DNA from: Clostridiales bacterium
GTDB taxonomy: Bacteria; Bacillota_A; Clostridia; Saccharofermentanales; Saccharofermentanaceae
Direction of reading: 5' to 3'
NCBI GenBank assembly: GCA_017649745.1
Contig: JAGCGE010000318.1
Location: forward strand, 1-8,548
DNA length: 8,548 nt
This document shows positions 1 to 4,654 of this stretch, piece after piece; the stretch's first letter is position 1, and the number at the start of each line of letters is the position of its first letter. Made by a program: the position numbers and the translations under genes. Below the pieces are notes generated by a model that saw nothing but the letters and a program-made list of their open reading frames with translations, was not told the DNA's origin and did not search any database.

Positions 1-120
1 AATAAGCTCATCGACATTAGCCCAACCATGTTCATCAAGCGTAATACCTATAGTTTCAGGCTTATGCCTTAAAATAAGGCTAATATATTTACTTGCTGAT
101 TCAAGATCCTTATTAGTCAT
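1..120 (-). CDS. kptA: KptA/Tpt1-family RNA 2'-phosphotransferase, N-terminal 40 codons (cut by window edge)
   Basis: The 40 readable codons carry the N-terminal signature of KptA/Tpt1: a start like [14 protein letters not shown], then LILRHKPE (residues 15-22), then [13 protein letters not shown]. The LRH motif and the GW-x-x-V-x-x-L pattern of the winged-helix lobe are diagnostic, and the Arg of LRH belongs to the family's conserved catalytic set. Family members remove an internal 2'-phosphate from RNA using NAD+, leaving ADP-ribose 1'',2''-cyclic phosphate; some also ADP-ribosylate nucleic-acid ends. The start is set by a GGAAGGAG site 7 bases upstream. It is the last visible gene of the leftward operon, 19 bases after the partner gene. 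The catalytic C-terminal lobe lies outside the window, so intactness cannot be judged. The identification is firm; the role in this operon is unknown. Confidence 0.85.
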   Translation of the reverse strand, partial: MTNKDLESASKYISLILRHKPETIGITLDEHGWANVDELI

Positions 121-139
121 TTAATTTCTCCTTCCAGCG

Positions 140-571
140 CTAAACAGCTTTTATCATTTCCGGATCTTTCTCAGGTACATACGAATCATCTAACCAAAGA
201 TCCTCTTTGATGCCAGCTTTCATGAGGACTTCAAAAGACATCTCATCCATATTATCAACTGCTTTATATTTAGCCGGATTCAATTCAAGCCTGTAATAAA
301 AGTAACCCAAGAAATTATATGGATCAGGAATTACATGGCTAAAATCATCGTAATATCTCATGAGATGCACAAAATTAATCACGAGTTCGGGGGTTTTGCA
401 GTTATGAAGCAGGTAATCAAACCATGCATCATAGGTTGCATCCCATCCTGCTTCTTCTATCAACCTTTGTGCATCCTCATAAAGATTAGCTTTGTTCTGA
501 CCAAAGCTATCTCCTTCGAACGAAATGTCAAATAATTCTGCCGTTATTGTTTTTATGTCTTGTATATTCAT
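140..571 (-). CDS. Small acidic protein of unknown function, possible immunity/partner of the toxin-like protein
   Basis: A 143-residue acidic soluble protein with no signal peptide or membrane segment. I do not recognise an established family. The middle part (NCKTPELVINFVHLMRYYDD, then IPDPYNFLGYFYYRL) is rich in aromatic and helix-forming residues, and the C-terminus is acidic. ATG at 571 is chosen because AAAGGTGGT lies 7 bases upstream; a GTG at 583 in the same frame lacks such a site. The stop of the toxin-like gene ends one base before this ATG, so the two are translationally coupled. A small acidic protein directly after a toxin-like gene is the usual place for an immunity protein, but that function is inference only. 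Confidence 0.8.
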   Translation of the reverse strand: MNIQDIKTITAELFDISFEGDSFGQNKANLYEDAQRLIEEAGWDATYDAWFDYLLHNCKTPELVINFVHLMRYYDDFSHVIPDPYNFLGYFYYRLELNPAKYKAVDNMDEMSFEVLMKAGIKEDLWLDDSYVPEKDPEMIKAV

Positions 572-572
572 A

Positions 573-1082
573 TCAGTTACCACCTTTATACTTAGGACTG
601 AAAACTTCGGGATGACGAGATCTTAGATCCTCAAGTGCATTATATACCTTTTTCATAGATAGTTCGTTCGGCTTGAAATGGCCACTCCTATTATCTACCG
701 ACACTATTTTCCCGTCCGATATTTTTAGTATACCTGCACACTGAACCTTAGGATCTTTACCGCCAATAAGTGTAGGATGAGGCGAACGCTTGTCTGGGTT
801 GTTCGGATTGGACCTTTTTCCAAATATAATGTTCCCGTCCGTGTCCAGAACATAAGGAAAACTCGAATCGGCCTTCTCCCCATCACTATAGATATTTCCG
901 TCGCGAATAGATTTTTCCAAATTCTGAGCCGTCGGATTATGAAAGTATCCTGTGTTTGGATTGTAAATATCCGAATCCTTCTTATCTTTTTTTAACATAT
1001 CTCTTGTGACACTATATGTTGGAGCATAGGGCTGAGAGCCTGTAGTAATGTCATTGTATGAACTGCTGCTTCCGCTACCCAT
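573..1082 (-). CDS. Stand-alone polymorphic-toxin-like protein with HPTLIGG...SGHFKP domain
   Basis: A 169-residue protein. The Gly/Ser-rich N-terminus (MGSGSSSSYN), a TTGSQPYAPTYSV segment (13-25) and a NPTAQN segment (49-54) resemble linker regions of Firmicutes polymorphic toxins, from my memory of such proteins. The C-terminal half has VLDTDGNIIFGKR (78-90), PHPTLIGG (101-108), CAGIL (115-119), DGKIVSVDN (123-131) and SGHFKP (133-138). This series (H-x-x-x-x-x-GG, then AG-x-[IL], then a GK[IL] strand, then SGH[FY]xP) is shared with a domain in bacterial Rhs-type and effector proteins and in plant IQM calmodulin-binding proteins. The biochemical activity of that domain is not known to me. 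There is no signal peptide and no delivery domain. The start overlaps the DUF4417 stop (TAATG) behind a GGAGGTGA site. Toxin, effector or a non-toxic enzyme are all possible. Confidence 0.8.
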   Translation of the reverse strand: MGSGSSSSYNDITTGSQPYAPTYSVTRDMLKKDKKDSDIYNPNTGYFHNPTAQNLEKSIRDGNIYSDGEKADSSFPYVLDTDGNIIFGKRSNPNNPDKRSPHPTLIGGKDPKVQCAGILKISDGKIVSVDNRSGHFKPNELSMKKVYNALEDLRSRHPEVFSPKYKGGN

Positions 1083-1792
1083 TACTTTTCACCTCCATGC
1101 ATGCGAGTCGTCCAATCTGGAAAATGAATGAATCTGGCTTGTGAAAGATAAGGCGCAAAGATGGAGTCTGGCATCGAGCCGTACACAACAACTACTTCGG
1201 GTTCAAGAGTTTCCATCATAGCTTTTAGGCCATTTGAAAACTCGATCTTATCATCCCTTGTCTGACAACAACCGTAGGTGGATATTGCTACAATGCTATG
1301 CTTTTCTACACCTAGAAATGCAACTTTATCGGGTAATACCTCAGTCGTATATGTAAGTGAATTGCCCCATCTTATTAGCGGGATAACATATGCACCAACT
1401 GTTTGAAAGTGATAACCGAGTGCTCTGTTCCTATAGGTGTTAGTAATTTGGACTGCCAGAGGCGAGCTTCTGTACAATGAGCAATCGAGGGAAATAATGA
1501 TTCTTCCTTTAAATTCTTCATCATATTTCTCTGGGTTGATAAGTACTTCTGCAAACACTGGATCGTTCTCGAAGAAGCCTATTGCTTCGTTTTCATCTTT
1601 TATTCTATTACGGCAGGAGAAGGGTGAAATGCCTGTAGGTATTCTGTATTCCTTTGGCTTCTTTATGAACGGGATACCAAGATACCCGTCAAAATCAGCG
1701 CCTTTGACAAGTTCCGGATTACAGCCATCATCGAGGTTTGCTTTACGCTTCTGATGTCTTGGTGTATTGGAATCAGTATTATTATTTAGCAT
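1082..1792 (-). CDS. DUF4417 family protein
   Basis: A 236-residue soluble protein matching the DUF4417 family (common in phages and mobile elements, function unknown) by its conserved blocks: SLDCSLY (101-107, the 'DFSLY' position), NTYRNRALG (118-126), VIPLIRWG (136-143), STYGC (171-175) and VVVYG (201-205). The first 40 residues are polar and variable. The start ATG follows a GGAGG site 8 bases upstream, which lies just outside the outer arm of the structured region at 1808-1936. The downstream toxin-like gene overlaps its stop by one base, so it is in a tight operon with that gene. The alternating beta-strand and Gly/Tyr motifs suggest an alpha/beta enzyme or nuclease-like fold, but I cannot assign catalytic residues. 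Confidence 0.85.
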   Translation of the reverse strand: MLNNNTDSNTPRHQKRKANLDDGCNPELVKGADFDGYLGIPFIKKPKEYRIPTGISPFSCRNRIKDENEAIGFFENDPVFAEVLINPEKYDEEFKGRIIISLDCSLYRSSPLAVQITNTYRNRALGYHFQTVGAYVIPLIRWGNSLTYTTEVLPDKVAFLGVEKHSIVAISTYGCCQTRDDKIEFSNGLKAMMETLEPEVVVVYGSMPDSIFAPYLSQARFIHFPDWTTRMHGGEK

Positions 1793-1807
1793 TTTAATGC
1801 CTCCATA

Positions 1808-1936
1808 TTTTGAAAGATTTTGCTGATTCCCAATACAAAAGCCGCAATGACATTGATAGATTCAAACAAATATCGTGTATTGAGAATCTGCAATTTAGTA
1901 CGTCAATGCGGCTTATTTGCAAGTAATCTTTCAAAA
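1808..1936 (-). promoter_or_regulatory. Structured RNA element between mini-protein and DUF4417 genes (candidate switch or ncRNA)
   Basis: Three long complementary pairs lie in 129 bases. The outer pair is a perfect 12-bp inverted repeat, 1808-1819 with 1925-1936. Inside it, 1839-1853 pairs with 1900-1914 (14 of 15, one G-U), and 1825-1837 pairs with 1876-1888 (13 of 13 in the leftward transcript, counting one G-U). The two inner helices interlock (order on the minus strand: p, q, p', q'), so they form either a pseudoknot or, more likely given the short connecting loops, two mutually exclusive hairpins. The region is non-coding, sits between two genes of one operon and ends 11 bases before the DUF4417 Shine-Dalgarno site. 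That layout fits an RNA switch, a processed small RNA or a protein-binding element. I recognise no known riboswitch class. Confidence 0.55.
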
Positions 1937-1940
1937 AGAA

Positions 1941-2108
1941 TCAAGGAGGCTTATCGTCACCAATAGTGATTTTAACGTCCCTTTTTAAGGCAGAACATTT
2001 CTGCCATACAACAACAGGAGCTGCTAATGGGTTGGCGGTCTTAATAATAAAACATTTTTTGTTAATCGGGCACCTATAGGTGCAACGGTAAATCGTTACT
2101 TTATCCAC
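1941..2108 (-). CDS. Cys-rich mini-protein (55 aa from GTG, 59 aa from ATG at 2120), putative metal-binding
   Basis: An open frame whose product begins (V/M)DKVTIYRCTYRCPINKK and ends in KITIGDDKPP. Cysteines at 9, 13, 19 and 38 (GTG numbering) give C-x3-C-x5-C...C, which could bind zinc or an Fe-S cluster. The segment NPLAAPVVVWQKC looks like structured protein rather than random translation. It is the first frame downstream of the consensus leftward promoter (2156-2184) and runs through the region that would otherwise be a 350-base untranslated leader. AAGGAG at 2121-2126 lies 12 bases before GTG 2108 but directly abuts ATG 2120 (no spacer), so GTG is preferred; the ATG form ends at 2120. 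AGGAG-CAT-CTCCT (2113-2125) could fold and hide this ribosome site. Function is unknown; it may be a regulator or partner of the DUF4417 operon. Confidence 0.65.
   Translation of the reverse strand: MDKVTIYRCTYRCPINKKCFIIKTANPLAAPVVVWQKCSALKRDVKITIGDDKPP
2070..2086. promoter_or_regulatory. Operator-like palindrome inside the mini-protein gene
   Basis: GCACCTATAGGTGC is a perfect 14-bp palindrome, followed by AAC. CCTATAGGTGCAAC differs by one base from the site overlapping the rightward promoter (CCTATAGGTTCAAC). It encodes the C-T-Y-R-C of the mini-protein, so a chance origin from the codons is possible. If real, it would be a third regulator site about 66 bp from the next one. Confidence 0.45.
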
Positions 2109-2133
2109 TGAGAGGAGCATCTCCTTTGTCGTA

Positions 2134-2151
2134 TTGAACCTTTAGGTTCAA
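2134..2151. promoter_or_regulatory. Operator palindrome at the leftward promoter start site
   Basis: TTGAACCTTTAGGTTCAA is an 8-bp perfect inverted repeat around a TT centre. It begins 4 bases downstream of the leftward -10 box, so it covers the expected transcription start near 2149. A repressor bound here would block the leftward operon. Sharing of AGGTTCAA with the site at 2225-2241 suggests one DNA-binding protein, most simply the adjacent Xre regulator. Confidence 0.7.
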
Positions 2152-2155
2152 CTCG

Positions 2156-2184
2156 ATTATATGAAGAAACCCAGATTGTGTCAA
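2156..2184 (-). promoter_or_regulatory. Consensus sigma-A promoter for the leftward operon
   Basis: On the minus strand TTGACA (2179-2184) and TATAAT (2156-2161) are separated by exactly 17 bases: a perfect sigma-A/sigma70 promoter. It points into the mini-protein, DUF4417, toxin-like, partner and kptA genes. Such a strong promoter with an operator at its start site implies the operon is normally held off and can be strongly induced. Confidence 0.85.
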
Positions 2185-2224
2185 TGCGTTTTTGAACTTT
2201 TTGTCAATTTTTCATCTTGAAGTG

Positions 2225-2253
2225 TTGCCTATAGGTTCAACCGATATTATAAT
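2225..2253 (+). promoter_or_regulatory. Rightward promoter with overlapping operator, for the xre-immA operon
   Basis: TTGCCT (2225-2230) and TATAAT (2248-2253) are spaced by 17 bases. The -35 box lies inside an operator-like sequence, GTTGCCTATAGGTTCAAC (2224-2241), whose right half matches the other operators; its left half lacks two bases of the palindrome, perhaps to keep the -35 box. This fits autoregulation of the Xre gene. A further half site, TTGAAC, lies at 2192-2197 between the divergent promoters. Confidence 0.7.
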
Positions 2254-2281
2254 AATTACTACAAGATAGGAGGTTTTTTCA

Positions 2282-2677
2282 ATGACGTTAGGTGATTTTA
2301 TTAAGGAAAACAGAACAAAAATGAATATGAGCCGTAACGCGCTTGCTGTAAAAGCCGGTATTAGTCATACCGAAATTATGCGTATTGAAACAAATCAGCG
2401 AAGACTCCCATCACTTAAAGTGCTTTGTTCCATAGCCGATGCATTATGTGTTCCTCACGAGGAGATTCTAAAATATGCTGGTTATTCACCGTCCGATGAC
2501 TTGTCGCCCATCGAACGTGTCTTCCCGGGTTTAAAAACCCAAAAACAACAAGAAACAGCATCCCTTATTCTTGAAGGCATCGCACGTAACTCTTCTCTTA
2601 AGGACGAAGACTTGGATGATCTTTACAAACAGGTAGAAATGTTTTTAAATTATGCGAACGAGAAAAATTCCAAGTGA
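2282..2677 (+). CDS. Xre-family HTH transcriptional regulator (ImmR-like)
   Basis: A 131-residue protein with an N-terminal helix-turn-helix of the Xre/Cro-C1 type: residues 4-62, with MSRNALAVKAGIS then HTEIMRIE as the two recognition-region helices (16-37) and PSLKVLCSIADALCV as the following pair. The C-terminal 65 residues are polar and helical and probably mediate dimerisation or contact with the protease. AGGAGG lies 8 bases before ATG 2282. It overlaps the start of the metalloprotease gene by 26 bases, the pairing seen for ImmR/ImmA in ICEBs1 and related elements. By inference it binds the CCTATAGG-type operators and represses both its own promoter and the leftward one. Confidence 0.88.
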   Translation: MTLGDFIKENRTKMNMSRNALAVKAGISHTEIMRIETNQRRLPSLKVLCSIADALCVPHEEILKYAGYSPSDDLSPIERVFPGLKTQKQQETASLILEGIARNSSLKDEDLDDLYKQVEMFLNYANEKNSK

Positions 2678-4049
2678 GCCAAGATTCGGATTTGTTGCGG
2701 AAAAGGCATATGAATTATTGTTAGAATACGGTTATGATTCTTTCCCAATATCAATATCTTCTGTGTTAGATGAGCTTTCCGACTATGTTAAATGCTTGAG
2801 CTGGACAGAGGCCAAACAGATTCTGAAAACCGATGATCCTCTTCATCTGAAAGCGCTTAAAGCTGATGGTCGAGTACTTCGAATAAACGGCGGCAAGTAT
2901 CTTATTGTTTATGACAACGATAAGATCGAAGATGAACATCATAATTCTTGGACAATAATGCATGAGATCGGGCACATTATTCTTGGCCATCTTACAGAAT
3001 TCAATATCGGTGAACTTAGTCGGTCTGGCCTGACTGATACAGAATACGAGGTTCTCGAAAAGGAGGCTCATTACTTTGCTGCTGAATTTCTCATGCCAAC
3101 GGCAATACTGCGTTATTTTTCAATATCCGTTGAGGAGATTGCTTTATTGTTTGATGTTTCCAAAGAAGCCGCTGGACGCAAGCATAAACGAGTATTCGAG
3201 GCAAGCTATATGCCTAAACAATACACGAAATATGAAGATCAACTGATACGAAACTTCAGCAAATTTTTTACAGTCGGTATTGATGAAGCAATATACAAAG
3301 GCATTACCGCAAGCTTTTCGCGTAGAATTAAGTTCTCGTCATTCTGCAGAAAGTGTTTTCACTGTCATTCCTATATAAGTGATAATTCCGCAGAATATTG
3401 CCCATATTGCGGTAAAAGCATAGCGGTCAAAGCTCAATCACAAGGATTGTTTGCAAGTTTACACGAAAAGCAAGATTTTATTCGAACCCCAGGTATAGAA
3501 CACATCAGATTTAGATATATGCGAAGCTTTTCTCTTGATAATAATCAAAAGATTACAAAACCTGGGATATGTCCGGTATGCCTCAATCATCATATAAACA
3601 AAGATTCTGAATACTGCTCAATCTGTGGAATTGCTCTTTTCAATAAATGTCCGAAAGATGGAGTGTTATCGTCATATTCGGGAAGTTTTTGTCCCTCTTG
3701 CGGAAGAAAAACCACATTTGGAGATTGGTACTCTGATTTTGAAAATAAATACAGATACTATTTAGAGTATTCAGATCGAACTTCCTCAGAATTGGTAGAG
3801 TATCCATATTGGGAGTACGTAAAGCATCATTCGAAATTGCATAACGATAATATGTTGGATCTACTTTCAAGTCTGGTTTATTCAACAGCGTTTATTGATG
3901 ACAATGATAATATCTATATTTATGTAGACAACAACAGAGCTGCCGAAATCGTTAATGAACACAAAGATGCAATTCAAGAAATTCTTGAGGAAACAGACCA
4001 GGTGTTAGGCAGAAAAATAGAGGTGATTGGTGTTCATGATATACAATGA
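2652..4049 (+). CDS. ImmA/IrrE-like zinc metalloprotease with zinc ribbons and a DnaA-N/tau-like C-terminal domain
   Basis: A 465-residue protein. Residues 1-190 form a peptidase M78 (ImmA/IrrE) domain: HEIGH at 104-108 within WTIMHEIGHIILGHL, and the second signature EKEAHYFAAEFLMP at 136-149, which supplies the third metal ligand. Family members cleave or inactivate Xre-type repressors. Next come zinc-ribbon cysteine pairs: C235/C238 with C250/C253, then C307/C310 with C322/C325, then C333 with C347/C350. The last 80 residues (WEYVKHH... to VLGRKIEVIGV) follow the pattern of the DnaA N-terminal and DNA polymerase III tau C-terminal KH-like domains: a W-E-x-V helix, a beta-hairpin, an N-x-x-A-x-x-I helix, then VLGRxIEV. 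Plain ImmA is about 170 residues, so two-thirds of this protein is extra. The start overlaps the regulator gene. Likely role: relieve repression on a signal sensed by the ribbon and tail region. Confidence 0.85.
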   Translation: MRTRKIPSEPRFGFVAEKAYELLLEYGYDSFPISISSVLDELSDYVKCLSWTEAKQILKTDDPLHLKALKADGRVLRINGGKYLIVYDNDKIEDEHHNSWTIMHEIGHIILGHLTEFNIGELSRSGLTDTEYEVLEKEAHYFAAEFLMPTAILRYFSISVEEIALLFDVSKEAAGRKHKRVFEASYMPKQYTKYEDQLIRNFSKFFTVGIDEAIYKGITASFSRRIKFSSFCRKCFHCHSYISDNSAEYCPYCGKSIAVKAQSQGLFASLHEKQDFIRTPGIEHIRFRYMRSFSLDNNQKITKPGICPVCLNHHINKDSEYCSICGIALFNKCPKDGVLSSYSGSFCPSCGRKTTFGDWYSDFENKYRYYLEYSDRTSSELVEYPYWEYVKHHSKLHNDNMLDLLSSLVYSTAFIDDNDNIYIYVDNNRAAEIVNEHKDAIQEILEETDQVLGRKIEVIGVHDIQ

Positions 4050-4338
4050 CGGCTTTCCTATGGATGATAATCTTCAATTCATTAAGTGCCCAAAATGCGA
4101 TAACGAAGAATTCTCATTAAATGCAAAGCACTGTAAAATATGCGGTTTTGATGTTTTTAATTACTGTTTGGGCTATCGCATAGAGGATGATAACGGCAAT
4201 TTCCTTGGCATTGAGTACCATAAAAATGCGGGAAATGCCAGATACTGCGAGACATGCGGAGAAAAAACAATCCTCTTTGATGCAAAATTACTTCGTCCAT
4301 ACACAGCGTTTTTGAGCAATATCTACTTCGAGATTTGA
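4036..4338 (+). CDS. Small double zinc-ribbon protein
   Basis: A 100-residue protein starting MIYNDGFPMDD. It has CPKC (18-21) with CKIC (33-36), a Cys in FDVFNYC, and CETC (70-73) followed by GEKTILF. The order (CPxC, CxICG, a hydrophobic-FNxC step, CxxCGxKT) repeats that of the metalloprotease's ribbons at its residues 307-352, so it appears to be a diverged duplicate of that block. ATG 4036 is chosen because GAGGTGA lies about 9 bases upstream; TTG 4027 and GTG 4030 in the same frame have no usable site. It overlaps the end of the metalloprotease gene by 14 bases, hence translational coupling and probably a functional partner, such as an accessory subunit or sensor. No catalytic motif is visible. 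Confidence 0.78.
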   Translation: MIYNDGFPMDDNLQFIKCPKCDNEEFSLNAKHCKICGFDVFNYCLGYRIEDDNGNFLGIEYHKNAGNARYCETCGEKTILFDAKLLRPYTAFLSNIYFEI

Positions 4339-4385
4339 TTTCGGATCAGTAGGGCTGCACTGATACAAATTGCCTACGCTTAAAC

Positions 4386-4418
4386 AATCAGGCAAGTATT
4401 TTATTTGCTTGCCTGATT
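4386..4418 (+). terminator. Hairpin after the xre-immA operon, probable terminator
   Basis: AATCAGGCAAG (4386-4396) and CTTGCCTGATT (4408-4418) are perfectly complementary, 11 bp, with an 11-base AT-rich loop. It lies 47 bases after the stop of the zinc-ribbon gene. The base run after the stem (ATTATAAAAG) is AT-rich but not a true T tract, so termination strength is uncertain. Confidence 0.5.
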
Positions 4419-4511
4419 ATTATAAAAGCATATTATCGCAAGTTTTCTGTTATTGAAGTGCTTTACGTCCGTTCTTTTCATCGTTTCTGTGCATAAACTG
4501 AAACTGTTCAT

Positions 4512-4547
4512 AAGGTCTATTATGTAAAGCTTTGCATAATAAGCCTT
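4512..4547. repeat. Long imperfect palindrome beside the pseudogene fragment
   Basis: Two 18-base arms meet without a loop: AAGGTCTATTATGTAAAG and CTTTGCATAATAAGCCTT. Fifteen of 18 positions are complementary, including a central TATTATG/CATAATA. It lies just left of the point where similarity to the anti-sigma gene begins (4549). It could be an element end, a recombination scar or a protein-binding site. The wider gap 4339-4654 otherwise holds only the hairpin at 4386-4418, the gene fragment and the downstream terminator. Confidence 0.5.
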
Positions 4548-4548
4548 G

Positions 4549-4615
4549 TGACCTTCGTACCGTCATTCATGTTAATGATCATGTGCGACTGATGGGACAT
4601 CTCGTGGTTCCACGT
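4549..4615 (-). pseudogene. Remnant of an anti-sigma paralogue (short decayed fragment)
   Basis: Read on the minus strand, this stretch encodes WNHEMSHQSHMIINMNDG and then TKV, matching WDHE...SDMSHQAHMIINMNDGTKV of the anti-sigma protein encoded at 6259-7275. DNA identity is high over 4549-4603 against 6387-6441, with an 8-codon deletion after WNHE. Similarity stops abruptly after TKV, where the intact gene continues with NIRMIEF; no start codon or signal region remains. It is a broken tandem duplicate, probably truncated by the event that placed the island to its left. Confidence 0.65.
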
Positions 4616-4624
4616 GATATAGAA

Positions 4625-4648
4625 AGGCCGCCCCGAATCGGACGGCCT
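4625..4648 (-). terminator. GC-rich intrinsic terminator of the ECF operon
   Basis: On the minus strand the stem GGCCGTCC / GGGCGGCC (8 bp, one G-U pair) with a GATTCG loop is followed by TTTCT. It starts 7 bases after the stop codon of the lipoprotein gene at 4655. Confidence 0.8.
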
Positions 4649-4654
4649 GAACTA

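Noticed and set aside
571..583. GTG start at 583 for the partner protein
   Set aside because: The AAAGGTGGT site is correctly spaced for ATG 571 and overlaps the GTG itself.
1430..1437. A further CCTATAGG resembling the operator core
   Set aside because: It lies deep in the DUF4417 gene, encodes the conserved T-Y-R of the N-T-Y-R-N-R motif and lacks the flanking GTTCAAC, so it is likely codon-driven. The same caution applies in part to 2070-2086.
1989..2005. GGCAGAA-CAT-TTCTGCC hairpin
   Set aside because: A neat 7-bp stem, but it falls within the mini-protein frame and has no T run, so no separate function is claimed.
1966..2082. Rightward GTG frame of about 37 codons after an AGGAGG at 1944-1949
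   Set aside because: The spacing to the GTG is too long, it lies antisense to the mini-protein frame, and no rightward promoter precedes it.
4345..4364. ATCAGT/ACTGAT 6-bp inverted repeat after the zinc-ribbon gene
   Set aside because: Short stem, large loop and no T run; not distinguishable from chance. The hairpin at 4386-4418 is a better terminator candidate.
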